Shown here piece by piece: positions 52,384 through 61,025 of a DNA stretch of 64,000 nucleotides (its first letter is position 1; each line of letters starts with the position of its first letter). The position numbers were made by a program, and so were the translations under genes. The DNA lies in the NCBI RefSeq assembly GCF_900188405.1, contig NZ_FZOF01000005.1, positions 372,001-436,000 on the forward strand, read 5' to 3'. This DNA is from Actinacidiphila glaucinigra. Lineage in GTDB: Bacteria; Actinomycetota; Actinomycetes; Streptomycetales; Streptomycetaceae. The notes below the pieces were generated by a model. The model was not told the DNA's origin and did not search any database. It was given only the letters and a program-made list of their open reading frames with translations.

Positions 52384-52956
52384 TTGGCCTACGTCAGCCG
52401 GACCGCATGGGACGAGCACTATGCCTCGGGACGGGACTTCCGCCGTCTCTCCGCGTCGGAACGCGATCTGCTCGCCGAACAGGTTCCGGCGGGAAACGGG
52501 TCCCGGGCACTGGACATGGGCTGCGGCACCGGCGAACTCGCCCTGCACCTGGCGGATCTCGGCTACGCGGTGGACGGCCTCGACTTCGCCGAGAGCGCTC
52601 TGGAGCGGGCCGGAAAGCGCGGGCCGGCCGCAAAGGGCGTGCGCTGGCTGCGCGGCGACATCGAGCACGAAGCCCCCGCCGAACTGGACGAGGCCGCATA
52701 CGACCTCGTCACCCTGCGCCTGGTGATCGCGTTCCTGCGTGATCGCAGCCGCGTGCTGCGCCGTCTCACCGCCCGGCTCCGGCCCGGGGGCGCGCTGGTG
52801 GTGATCACCCCCCTGGCCGCGAACACCCCCGCCGAGCGCAGGAACATCGCCTTGGACGAGGACGAGATCGGCGTCCTCGTCGCAGGCTGGGCCTCGGTGG
52901 ACTGCTTCGACGCCGAGGGACTCGCCGTGCTCGTTCTGCGCCGGCCTCCCGGGTGA
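52384..52956 (+). CDS. Class I SAM-dependent methyltransferase
   Basis: The 190-residue protein has the Rossmann-like methyltransferase core: motif I RALDMGCGTGELALHLADLG, GYAVDGLDFAESALERA (motif II), WLRGDIEH, AAYDLVTLRLVIAFLRDR and LRPGGALVVITPLA. The TTG start is fixed by AGGAGTG upstream (CAGGAGTGATTCC TTG); the frame is open further but without a ribosome site. It probably methylates a small molecule. The substrate is unknown and no partner gene is adjacent. Confidence 0.9.
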   Translation: MAYVSRTAWDEHYASGRDFRRLSASERDLLAEQVPAGNGSRALDMGCGTGELALHLADLGYAVDGLDFAESALERAGKRGPAAKGVRWLRGDIEHEAPAELDEAAYDLVTLRLVIAFLRDRSRVLRRLTARLRPGGALVVITPLAANTPAERRNIALDEDEIGVLVAGWASVDCFDAEGLAVLVLRRPPG

Positions 52957-53004
52957 GCCGGAGCGCCGGGTGCGCAGCCGGCCGGGCGCCGAGCGCGGGC
53001 ACGC

Positions 53005-53937
53005 TCACCCCGCCGCGCCCGCGCCCTCCCGGGCGAACCGGTCGTGGTCGTCCAGGACTTCGGCGATGATGCGCCGGTCGGTCTCGGCGCGAACCGGGTC
53101 GGTGGCGAGGGACTCGGAGAGCACCAGCAGGGACTTCCACAGGGCCCAGCCGCGGGCGCGGGCCCAGGTGGCGGCGTCCTGGCGGACGGTGCGGCGGAAC
53201 GCCTCGCGGCTGTCGCCGGAGAACATGGTCCAGGCGATGACCAGGTCGCAGGCGGGGTCGCCCACGCCGGAGGTGCCGAAGTCGATGACGGCGGTGAGTT
53301 CGCCACCGTGGACGAGGAGGTTGCCGGAGGCGATGTCGCCGTGGAACCAGACGGGTCGGCCGTGCCATCGGGCGGCGAGTGCGGCGTCCCAGACGGCGCG
53401 GGCGCGGGTGGTGTCGACGTGGCCTTCGAGGAGGCCCAGGCAGCGGCGGGTCTCCTCGTCGTAGTGGGCGGGTGACGCGCCCCGGTACCAGCTGTGCGGG
53501 CCGGCGGCCGGGCCGCCGGTGGGGTCGCAGTGCTGGAGGGCGAGCAGGAACTCGCCCACGGCGCGGGCAAATCGGGGGAGGTCGGCGATCCGTTCGGGGG
53601 CCGCCGTCTCGCCGGGCAGCCAGCCGCGTACGGACCAGGGGTAGGGGTAGCCCTCGCCCGGGACGCCCATGCCGAGGACGGACGGGACGGCCGCGGGGAG
53701 CGAGGGCGCCAGGCGCGGCAGCCACTCGTGCTCCTTGGCGACCGCGGGGACGTAGCCCTCGGCGGTGGGCAGACGGACCGTCATGGCGTGGCCGAGGCGG
53801 TAGGTGCGGTTGTCCCAGCCGTCGGCCGACACCGGCGTGACGGGCAGATGGCCCCACTGCGGGAACTGCGCCGCGAGAAGGCGCGTGACCAGTGAGGCGT
53901 CGATCCCGGCGCGGCCGTCGGGCGGGGTGGTGAGCAT
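53005..53937 (-). CDS. Aminoglycoside phosphotransferase-fold (APH) kinase
   Basis: The 310-residue protein has the APH/choline-kinase fold: VSADGWDNRTYRLGHAMTVRLP in the N-lobe, WFHGDIASGNLLVHGG with the Brenner HGD...N motif near residue 215, and VIDFGTSGVGDPACDLVIAW with the Mg-binding DFG-like Asp. It phosphorylates a small-molecule hydroxyl. Members are often not antibiotic kinases, so resistance should not be assumed. The ATG is preferred over an upstream start 12 codons earlier. It is convergent with the methyltransferase gene. Confidence 0.9.
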   Translation of the reverse strand: MLTTPPDGRAGIDASLVTRLLAAQFPQWGHLPVTPVSADGWDNRTYRLGHAMTVRLPTAEGYVPAVAKEHEWLPRLAPSLPAAVPSVLGMGVPGEGYPYPWSVRGWLPGETAAPERIADLPRFARAVGEFLLALQHCDPTGGPAAGPHSWYRGASPAHYDEETRRCLGLLEGHVDTTRARAVWDAALAARWHGRPVWFHGDIASGNLLVHGGELTAVIDFGTSGVGDPACDLVIAWTMFSGDSREAFRRTVRQDAATWARARGWALWKSLLVLSESLATDPVRAETDRRIIAEVLDDHDRFAREGAGAAG

Positions 53938-54051
53938 CCGGCGATGATCACCCGGCGTGTCGGCCGGGGGCAACGGATTATCGGGGTGTGGGGCGCCGGC
54001 GGGCCGGGTGGGGGGATGGCCCGGCCCGCCGGCGGAGCGGAGTGTGGTCCG

Positions 54052-56319
54052 CTACGGGGTGATGGTCCAGTTCTCGATGTAGCCGGTGTCGAGCGCGACC
54101 GCGTCCCGGACCCGGAGCTTCCAGGTGCCGTCGATCGTCTCGGCGGAGACGTCGACGGTGAAGGTCTGGTCGACGTTGTCGGCGGACCCGCCGGTGCGGT
54201 CGAGCAGCGAGTAGGTGCTGCCGCTCGGCCCGACGAGGTCGACGACGAGGTCGCCGCGCCAGGTGTGGACGATCTTCACGTGGACCTGGGCGACCGCGGA
54301 CGCGTGGCCGCCTCGGCCGGTGACGGTGATCGGCGACTCGACGGCGGCCCCGGCGTCGGGGATGTCGACGCGGGTGCTGTTGCCGTAGACGTGGGCGACC
54401 GTCCAGGTGAAGCCGGCGGACGCCGTGTCGCCGGTGCTGTCGGTGACGGTGACCGTGACCTCGTGCGTACCGGTGGAGTCGGGGGTGCCGGAGACCAGGC
54501 CGGTGTCGCGGTCGATGCTCACGCCGTGGGGCAGGCCGGTGGCCTCGTACTCCAGGGTGGCTCCGGCGTTGCTGGTGGTCGCCTCGATCTGCAGGGACAC
54601 CGTCTGGCCGACGCCGCTGATCTGGTCACCGGGCGGGATGAGGTCGATGCCGTCGACGATGCGCCGGCCGACGTTGACGGCCGCCCAGGTGTTGGCGACG
54701 GTGACGTACACCGGGCTGGACGCGCCGAAGAGGTCGGCCGCGGCCTGGAGGGTGGCGGTGCGGGCTCCGGCGTAGTCGGTGGTCGAGGTCATGTACGTGG
54801 TCAGCGCCCGGTACCAGATCGCGGCGGCGTCGGCGGCGCCGATGCCGGGCACGGGGACGCCGTCGTAGGTCGGGCTGTCGTAGTCCACGCCGCCCACGGT
54901 CTTCGGGCCGCTGCCCTCGGCGAGCAGGTAGAAGAAGTGGTTGGCCGGGCCCGACGAGTAGTGGACGTCGACGCCGCCGAGCGAGGACGACCAGTAGTCG
55001 TGGGAGTCGCCGTCCTTGGAGGGCTTGTCCATGTAGCGCAGCGGGGTGCCGTCGCCGTTGATGTCGATCTCTTCGCCGATGAGGTAGTCGGGCGTGTCGG
55101 CGGCGAGGTTCGCGTGGAACTCCACCATGGTGCCGAAGATGTCGGAGGTGGCCTCGTTCAGGCCGCCCGACTCCCCGCTGTAGTCGAGGTCGGCGGTGGC
55201 GCTGGTGACGCCGTGGCTCATCTCGTGCCCGGCCACGTCGACGGCGGTGAGGGGGTGGGTGTTGCCCGATCCGTCGCCGTAGGTCATGCAGCGGCAGGTG
55301 TCGCTCCAGTAGGCGTTGACGTAGTTGCTGCCGTAGTGGGTGCGGCTGTACCGCCCGTCGCCGTCGTTGTAGATGCCGTTCCGGCCGAAGGTGTCCTGGT
55401 AGTAGTCCCAGGTGGCGCCGGCGCCGAAGTGCGCGTCCACGCCCGCGGACTGGCGGTTGGCGACGGTGCCGTCGCCCCAGACGTCGTCGGCGTCGGTGAA
55501 GAGGGTGCCGGTGCCCGAGGTCGTCGTGTTGTTCAGGTCGGTGGTGTAGTGGCCGCCGCGGGTGCCGTCCTTGAGCTGGTAGGCGCCGCCGGCCTCGGTG
55601 GTGCCCAGGGGGACGGTGCCGACGAAGGCGCCGGTGCCGGTGCCGGTCTTGACGCCCTCGGAGCGGGAGAGCTCCTTGCCCGTGCGGGCGTCGCTGACGA
55701 CGCGCAGTTCACTGGGGGTGCCGTCGGGCTGGGTGGCGGCGACCGCGGTCTCCCAGGCCAGGACCGGTCTGCCGGTCGCGGCCCAGACCACGAGCCGCGG
55801 GTCACCGGCCGCACGGGGCTTTCCGGCCCGGGGCGTGGCGGCGAGGGCCTTTCTCCCCGCGGTGGCGGCCGCCACCGCGGGCCGCGTGCTCGGCACGGAC
55901 AGCGTCGCGTCGGTGGCGCGGTCCTGGGTCAGCCGGCCGCCGTCACGGTGGACGACGAGGTCGCCGCCGAGCACGGGCAGTCCCGCGTAGGTGCGTTCGT
56001 AGCGTGTGTGCACGGTGCCGTCGGCGTCCTTGGCGACGTCCTTGACGACGAGTCCTTCCCGCTGCCCGAGGCGCAGCGCCGTGGCGGTCGCGGGCGCCGC
56101 GGAGGCGGCCTCGCGGATCAGCGAGGCGCGGGCGGACGGGGAGAGGCGCGCGGGGAACGCGCCGGTGTGGGGGGATGCGACGATCGTCGTGCTGCCCCGC
56201 TCCCGGCCGGTGGCGAGCGCCTGGCCTGAGGGAAGGGCCGCGCCGAGGAGCGCGGCGGCGGCGGTCAGGGCGACGACGCCGGCCCTGGCGTGACGGGGCA
56301 GGGTGCGTAAGTGGGACAA
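54052..56319 (-). CDS. Secreted M4 metallopeptidase with Ig-like and P domains, copy 2
   Basis: The 755-residue preproprotein has the same layout as the other M4 gene in this window. It has a signal peptide (GVVALTAAAALLGAALPSG), an FTP/PepSY propeptide (HTRYERTYAGLPVLGGDLVV) and the catalytic domain with HEMSH near residue 366 (DVAGHEMSHGVTS) and SGGLNEATSD 24 residues later. A DTCRCMTYGDG CxC motif, an Ig-like domain (GLPHGVSIDRDTGLVSGTP) and a C-terminal P domain follow. The TTG start is supported by AGGAGGAG upstream. It is likely a paralogue from duplication. Confidence 0.92.
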   Translation of the reverse strand: MSHLRTLPRHARAGVVALTAAAALLGAALPSGQALATGRERGSTTIVASPHTGAFPARLSPSARASLIREAASAAPATATALRLGQREGLVVKDVAKDADGTVHTRYERTYAGLPVLGGDLVVHRDGGRLTQDRATDATLSVPSTRPAVAAATAGRKALAATPRAGKPRAAGDPRLVVWAATGRPVLAWETAVAATQPDGTPSELRVVSDARTGKELSRSEGVKTGTGTGAFVGTVPLGTTEAGGAYQLKDGTRGGHYTTDLNNTTTSGTGTLFTDADDVWGDGTVANRQSAGVDAHFGAGATWDYYQDTFGRNGIYNDGDGRYSRTHYGSNYVNAYWSDTCRCMTYGDGSGNTHPLTAVDVAGHEMSHGVTSATADLDYSGESGGLNEATSDIFGTMVEFHANLAADTPDYLIGEEIDINGDGTPLRYMDKPSKDGDSHDYWSSSLGGVDVHYSSGPANHFFYLLAEGSGPKTVGGVDYDSPTYDGVPVPGIGAADAAAIWYRALTTYMTSTTDYAGARTATLQAAADLFGASSPVYVTVANTWAAVNVGRRIVDGIDLIPPGDQISGVGQTVSLQIEATTSNAGATLEYEATGLPHGVSIDRDTGLVSGTPDSTGTHEVTVTVTDSTGDTASAGFTWTVAHVYGNSTRVDIPDAGAAVESPITVTGRGGHASAVAQVHVKIVHTWRGDLVVDLVGPSGSTYSLLDRTGGSADNVDQTFTVDVSAETIDGTWKLRVRDAVALDTGYIENWTITP

Positions 56320-57168
56320 GGGGTTCTCCTCCTGCGGCGGTCGGCTGACGGTGGCCGTGCGGTCCCGCCGGCGGGGTGGGCCGGACGGGGCGGAGCTCGC
56401 AGTGCGGGATGACGCTGTCCGTGTGCGGGTGTCGACACAGCGTGACAGCGAGGGGATCGATTTGTCATGGCGGCATCAAATCTTGTCCGAAATCGATCAG
56501 CGTTCCGGCCGCCCCGGACGCGGTCGCGCGAGGACGGCGGGGGGGGTGGGTGGGTGCGGCGCCGGTGGGTGGGTGCGGGTTCGTCTCGCGCCCTTCGGGC
56601 GCAAAGCGGCGGGCTGCGGACGGGAGGGTGGGGACGGTGCCTTGGCGGCGTTGTGCGGGTGGTGGGTGGCTGGGGTTCGGGCTCTGGAGCGGTCGCGTGT
56701 CCGTTGGCCGGGGTCTCGTTGCCGTCCGCGGGTGCAGATGGCCGCTTCCACGCCCACTCCCGGTGGTGGGCGCGCCCGCCGTAACCGGCGGCTGCGGCTG
56801 ATTCGGGGTGCTGTTGGGTGGTGGGCGGGAGATCGGGCTCGCTTTCGCCGACATGTTCGGTGGAACAGGGCCCGATGTCGGGGAAGCACCCGCAGACGCC
56901 GGTTACGGCGGGCGCGCCACCCACGAACGGTGGGCGTGGCAACCGGCCATCTGTACCCGCGGACGGCGACGAGACCTGTAGCCGATGAACAGCCGGCCGC
57001 GCTCAGGAGCCTGAACCCCCACCACACACCCACCCGCGGACCGCACACCGGGAGACCGGCCCCACCCTCCCCATCCGCAGCCCGCCGCTTTGCGCCCGAA
57101 GGGCGCGAGACGGCGGGAAAGCCGAACCACCGGCATCTCCCGTCAGATGCATGGTGCGGCCCCTGCCC
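56320..57168. other. Long intergenic region with an extended inverted repeat
   Basis: The 850-bp gap separates the M4 gene start from the stop of the FAD dehydrogenase gene. From 56320 to about 56575 it is the probable M4 promoter region with a T-rich patch at 56450-56510. The rest is dominated by a long inverted repeat listed separately. No convincing coding sequence was found, although the repeat gives short open frames in several directions. Confidence 0.7.
56582..57112. repeat. Long imperfect inverted repeat with ~220-bp arms
   Basis: The left arm runs from 56582 to 56797 and the right arm from 56890 to 57112, around a 92-bp loop. The outer 39 bp of each arm match perfectly in opposite orientation (56582-56620 against 57074-57112) and contain GCGCCCTTCGGGCGC. 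The inner 29 bp match in 28 positions (56769-56797 against 56890-56918). The intervening arm sequence is diverged but collinear. The loop also carries CCGACAT...ATGTCGG. No transposase is present. It resembles a MITE or a widely repeated Streptomyces intergenic palindrome rather than a terminator. Confidence 0.85.
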
Positions 57169-58956
57169 TCAGGTCGCCGTCGCGGCCGCCGCCGCACGGC
57201 CGGCCTGGCGGCCGGAGAAGAGGCAGCCGCCGAGGAACGTGCCCTCCAGGGAGCGGTAGCCGTGGACACCGCCGCCGCCGAAGCCGGCGACCTCGCCCGC
57301 GGCGTACAGACCCGGCACCGGCGCCCCGTCCGCGTCCAGCACCCGGCCGGACAGGTCGGTCTGGAGACCGCCGAGCGTCTTGCGGGTGAGGATGTTCAGG
57401 CGCACCGCGACCAGCGGTCCCGCGGCGGGGTCCATGATCTTGTGCGCCGTGGCGGTGCGGCTGAGGAAGTCCCCCGGGTAGGCGAGGGCGTTGCGTATCC
57501 CCATCACCTGGGCGTCCTTGGTGTACGGGTTGTCGATCTCGCGGTCCCGGGCATCGATCTGCCGCCTGAGGTCGGCCAGGTCGATGAGCTCCTCGCCGGT
57601 CAGGCGGTTCATCCCGGCCACGAGCGCGGGCAGCGAGGAGGAGACCACGAAGTCGGCGCCGTTCCTCTTGAACCGCTCGATGGGCTCCGGGGTCTGCCAC
57701 AGCCGGGAGAGGGTGAGCGGGATGTCCTTGTTCGTGAGGTCCGGGTTCTGCTCGGAGCCGGAGAGGGCGAACTCCTTCGCCAGGATCTTCTGGGTGGTCA
57801 CGAACCAGGAGTAGTCGTACCCGGTGCCGGTGATCGCCTTGAGCGTGCTGAGGGTGTCGTACCCCGGCAGGTCGGGGGCGGAGAAGCGCCTGCCGGTGGC
57901 GTCCAGCCACAGCGAGGAGGGGCCGGGGAGGATGCGGATGCCGTGCTTCGCCCAGATCGGGGCGTAGTTCTGCAGGCCCTCGGTGTAGTGCCACATGCGG
58001 TCCGGGTTGACGATCCGCCCGCCGGCCCGCTCGGTGATGGCGAGCATGCGGCCGTCCACGTGCTCGGGCACCCCGGAGATCATGTTCTTGGGCGGTGCGC
58101 CGAGCCGCGCCGGCCAGTTCTGCCGCACCAGGTCATGGTTGGCGCCGATACCGCCCGAGGTCACGATCACGACCGGGGCGCGCAGTTCGAAGTCGCCGAC
58201 GACGGTCCGCGAACTGCGGGTACCGCGGGGGGCGTTGCTCGGCTCCAGGACGGCTCCGCGGACCCCGGTCACGGCGCCCGCGGTGCGCACGAGCTCGTCG
58301 GCGCGGTGCCGGAACCTGAAGCTCACCAGCCCCCTGGCGGCCGCGGCCCGCACCCGCTTCTCGAAGGGCTCGACGACGGCCGGGCCGGTCCCCCAGGTGA
58401 CGTGGAACCGCGGCACCGAGTTGCCGTGGCCGTCCGCGAGGCCGCCGCCCCGCTCGGCCCAGCCGACGATCGGGAACCAGCGCACGCCCTGCTGGTGGAG
58501 CCAGGACCGCTTCTCCCCCGCGGCGAAGTCAACGTAGGCCTCGGCCCACTTGTAGGCCCAGTGGTCCTGGCCGCGGGGGTCGGCGACGTCGCGGTCGAAG
58601 CCGGCCGCACCCTGCCAGTCCTGCCACGCCAGCTCGCGGGAGTCCTTGATGCCCATCAGCCGCTGTTCGGCGGAGTCGACGAGGAACAGCCCGCCGAAGG
58701 ACCAGAACGCCTGGCCGCCCAGGTTGGTCTCCGGTTCCTGGTCGAGGAGGAGCACCTTGCGCCCCTTGTCGGCCAGTTCGGCGGTCGCGACCAGGCCCGC
58801 CAGGCCGTGTCCGATGACGATCACGTCGGCGTCCTGGGAGGCGGCGGCGTGGGCCGGGACCGCCTGCGCGAGGGCGGCGGCCCCGGCGAGCACGCCTCCC
58901 GCCGCCGTCAGGACACGGCGCCGGCTGGGCATGGCGGGGTCTGTCACTGTCTCCAT
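57169..58956 (-). CDS. Tat-exported FAD-binding dehydrogenase (KstD/fumarate-reductase type)
   Basis: The 595-residue protein has a twin-arginine signal (PSRRRVLTAAGGVLAGAAAL) and then the FAD Rossmann motif VIVIGHGLAGLVATAELADKG. A long FAD-binding_2/flavoprotein dehydrogenase domain follows, including SGGIGANHDLVRQNWPARLG, ISGVPEHVDGRMLAITERAGG and a C-terminal GLYAAGEVAGFGGGGVHGYRSLEG for FAD closure. Family members dehydrogenate steroids, fumarate-like or other cyclic substrates. The start is ATG (METVTDPAMP). A PucR-type regulator gene diverges from it with a palindromic site between, so it is probably inducible. Confidence 0.9.
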   Translation of the reverse strand: METVTDPAMPSRRRVLTAAGGVLAGAAALAQAVPAHAAASQDADVIVIGHGLAGLVATAELADKGRKVLLLDQEPETNLGGQAFWSFGGLFLVDSAEQRLMGIKDSRELAWQDWQGAAGFDRDVADPRGQDHWAYKWAEAYVDFAAGEKRSWLHQQGVRWFPIVGWAERGGGLADGHGNSVPRFHVTWGTGPAVVEPFEKRVRAAAARGLVSFRFRHRADELVRTAGAVTGVRGAVLEPSNAPRGTRSSRTVVGDFELRAPVVIVTSGGIGANHDLVRQNWPARLGAPPKNMISGVPEHVDGRMLAITERAGGRIVNPDRMWHYTEGLQNYAPIWAKHGIRILPGPSSLWLDATGRRFSAPDLPGYDTLSTLKAITGTGYDYSWFVTTQKILAKEFALSGSEQNPDLTNKDIPLTLSRLWQTPEPIERFKRNGADFVVSSSLPALVAGMNRLTGEELIDLADLRRQIDARDREIDNPYTKDAQVMGIRNALAYPGDFLSRTATAHKIMDPAAGPLVAVRLNILTRKTLGGLQTDLSGRVLDADGAPVPGLYAAGEVAGFGGGGVHGYRSLEGTFLGGCLFSGRQAGRAAAAATAT

Positions 58957-59017
58957 GGCGTGCCTTCCGGAGGGTGCGGGGGGATGCGCGAAGGGTGTTG
59001 CCCGGATGACCTTGCTG

Positions 59018-59041
59018 TTACCTTCGGTAGCCGACAGGTAA
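59018..59041. promoter_or_regulatory. Candidate operator between the FAD dehydrogenase and PucR-type genes
   Basis: A 24-base imperfect inverted repeat lies between the divergent genes. The halves are TTACCTTCGG and CCGACAGGTAA around a TAG centre; TTACC and GGTAA are exact. It lies 62 bp upstream of the FAD dehydrogenase ATG. It is the likely binding site of the adjacent regulator. Confidence 0.55.
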
Positions 59042-59139
59042 TCAGGTGGTCATGACAATGCGGTAGTGGCCGGCCGCCAACGCGCGCGCACCCGGTTGTC
59101 GCCCGGCCACAGCGTTCGGTCGCGGAAGGGGCGGGGCTC

Positions 59140-60315
59140 TTGACGGTCACCCACCAGCCCGAGCCCGTCGCCGGGATCCTGCGGGACATGGCCGGCGACG
59201 CCGGCGTACGACGTCAGCTCGTCCACGCCGCGCGGACCCACTCCCCCGACGTCGCCCGGCTCGGCGAGGCGGAGACCCTGCGGCACGTCACGGCCATCGT
59301 CGCGGCGGCCGGCCCCTGGCTCGGCACGTTCGGCGGCGTGGACGGGCAGGACTTCGCCGCCGCGCTGCTGCTCGGCACCGACCGGGCCGAGCAGGGCGTC
59401 CCCATCACCTCGGTGCTGCGCGGCGTCCAGGCGGCCCTGACCCGCACGGTGGAGATCGCCGTCGACCGCAGCAGGTCGGCCGGCGTGCCCGACGGCATGC
59501 TGCTCTCCGCCGTCCTGCGGCTCAAGGAGTACGGCGACGCCGTCGAACGCCATGTGATCAACGGCTACCGCACGGCCGAGCAGGAACTGCCGCCCGCGTC
59601 CGACGGCCTGCGGGCGCGGCTGCTGCGCAGGATCCTGACCGGCGGCGCACCGCCGGCCGCCGGGGACCTGGCGCGGGCCGGCCTGCGGCCCGGCGGGCGG
59701 TACCACTGCCTCGTCGCGGACGGCCTCGACGCCGCCGCCTCCCGCCGCCTCGCGGACGCGATCGCCGCGCTGCGCGGGATCGCCGGACGGGTCGAGGGCA
59801 GGCCGGCGGGTCTGCTGCCGCGGATGCCGGGAAGCGGGGAACTCGGGCCGGAGGCGGCGGGCGGACTGGTCGTCCTCTCCCCCGCCGTACCGCTGGACCA
59901 ACTGCCCCCCGTCCATCGGCTCTGCGTCCGCGCGCTGACCGCCGGGGGCCGGCGCGGACGGCGCGGGGTGCGGGAGCTGACGGAGTTCGCCGGGGAGATC
60001 GCCACCGCCGAACAACCGCTGCTGGGTTCGCTCCTGGCCGGCAGGCTCCTCGGCACCCTCGATCCGGCGGACGTCTTCCACCGCCAACTCGCCCTCACGG
60101 CACTGGCGTTCCTGGAACACGGCCGGCGCCTGGACCAGACGGCGGCGGCGCTGTTCACCCACCCCAACACCGTGCGCTACCGGCTCGGCCGGCTCCGGCA
60201 GATCACCGGTGAGCCACCCGCGGACGCCACCGCGGACCCGCTGGACGCCCTCCACTGGTGGTGGGCCCTGACGACGTGGCTGGGTCCGGACCGGGGGGCG
60301 CCCCTCAGGGAGTAG
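59140..60315 (+). CDS. PucR/CdaR-type transcriptional regulator
   Basis: The 391-residue protein is predominantly a helical sensory region (RAEQGVPITSVLRGVQAALTRTVEIAV, VLRLKEYGDAVERHVINGYR). It has the C-terminal PucR helix-turn-helix: ALTALAFLEHGRRLDQTAAALFTHPNTVRYRLGRLRQITG. PucR/CdaR-family proteins control purine, sugar or other catabolic genes. The TTG start is preceded by GGAAGGGG. It diverges from the FAD dehydrogenase gene and its 3' end overlaps the convergent small membrane gene by 11 bp. Confidence 0.88.
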   Translation: MTVTHQPEPVAGILRDMAGDAGVRRQLVHAARTHSPDVARLGEAETLRHVTAIVAAAGPWLGTFGGVDGQDFAAALLLGTDRAEQGVPITSVLRGVQAALTRTVEIAVDRSRSAGVPDGMLLSAVLRLKEYGDAVERHVINGYRTAEQELPPASDGLRARLLRRILTGGAPPAAGDLARAGLRPGGRYHCLVADGLDAAASRRLADAIAALRGIAGRVEGRPAGLLPRMPGSGELGPEAAGGLVVLSPAVPLDQLPPVHRLCVRALTAGGRRGRRGVRELTEFAGEIATAEQPLLGSLLAGRLLGTLDPADVFHRQLALTALAFLEHGRRLDQTAAALFTHPNTVRYRLGRLRQITGEPPADATADPLDALHWWWALTTWLGPDRGAPLRE

Positions 60316-60526
60316 CCGGGGGCGGCCCCTCGGGCGGGTCGGCGGGCCGGTTCCGGCGGCGCGTCAGCAGGCGCCGGGTCGCCACCTCACCGGCGAGGAT
60401 GCCGAGCAGACCGGCGAGCGAGATCCACGGCGGGGCCGGCGCCAGGACGCCCATCAGCCAGTACAGGACACCCGCCAGGGCTCCCACGGAGAAGGCGAGG
60501 AGGCATCTGGAGAGCAGGGTCCTCAC
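60305..60526 (-). CDS. XapX-like small membrane protein
   Basis: The 73-residue membrane protein begins (GTG) VRTLLSRCLLAFSVGALAGV and continues YWLMGVLAPAPPWISLAGLLGILAG, then an Arg/Pro-rich tail. The two hydrophobic helices and AP(P)P hinge match the XapX/DUF1427 family, whose function is unknown. The GTG start overlaps the upstream XapX-like stop (GTGA), so the two are coupled. Its 3' end overlaps the PucR-type gene's end on the other strand. Confidence 0.8.
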   Translation of the reverse strand: MRTLLSRCLLAFSVGALAGVLYWLMGVLAPAPPWISLAGLLGILAGEVATRRLLTRRRNRPADPPEGPPPATP

Positions 60527-60672
60527 ACCAACCACCCCGGCACGGAGTATCCGACCAGGATGCCTGCCAGGCCGACGAGGCAGACGAACGGCGGCGCGGG
60601 GGACGGCACCCTGAGCAGGCCGTACATGATGCCGACGACCAGGCCGGCTCCGAAGGACGCGGCGTAGTCCAC
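60523..60672 (-). CDS. XapX-like small membrane protein
   Basis: The 49-residue membrane protein VDYAASFGAGLVVGIMYGLL...RVPSPAPPFVCLVGLAGILVG has two helices joined by a PSPAPP hinge, the XapX/DUF1427 pattern. The GTG start has AAGGGGG five bases upstream. A longer open frame upstream is unlikely to be translated. With the overlapping second copy it makes a tandem XapX pair, which could form a heteromeric membrane complex. The role is unknown. Confidence 0.82.
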   Translation of the reverse strand: MDYAASFGAGLVVGIMYGLLRVPSPAPPFVCLVGLAGILVGYSVPGWLV

Positions 60673-61025
60673 GTCGACCCCCTTTCCTTTTTGCCCTGTA
60701 TGCGAATTTCCTTCCCTTTCTAGCAGTACGGATGGCACCGGGCGGCGCAGCGCGACACCGGGGCGACCGCGGCGAGCCGCTCGCCCTCCGGCGCCCGGCC
60801 GGACGGCACCGTGCGCCGCGCCACCGGCACGGCGGACAACTCCCGCACGTGGGAGCGGGATTGACGGACCCAAACCCACCGGACGGCACAGCGGACGTGG
60901 CGAAGATCACCGTGCACGCCGGGCCTCCGTCCACGGGTTTTGGGGCCAGGATGCCACCGCCCCCACCGGGGCAGTCCTAACCGTTTCCGGGCCGACCCGG
61001 CCCGACGGAACTGCCAGGGAATCCC
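60673..61025. other. Divergent gap between the XapX pair and the subtilase gene
   Basis: The gap contains a T-rich stretch (60680-60720) upstream of the XapX genes and a TTGACG element (60861-60866) that may belong to the subtilase promoter. I see no palindrome with strong symmetry and no coding sequence. Confidence 0.5.

Noticed and set aside
53005..53937. Antibiotic resistance gene
   Set aside because: The APH fold includes many non-resistance kinases, and no resistance-specific motif or context is seen.
56582..57112. Small coding genes within the inverted repeat
   Set aside because: Short frames occur in both directions because the arms are reverse complements, and none has a ribosome site or domain.
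57151..59055. A long plus-strand open frame opposite the FAD dehydrogenase gene
   Set aside because: It has no domain and unusual composition; the minus-strand gene has a Tat signal and FAD motifs.
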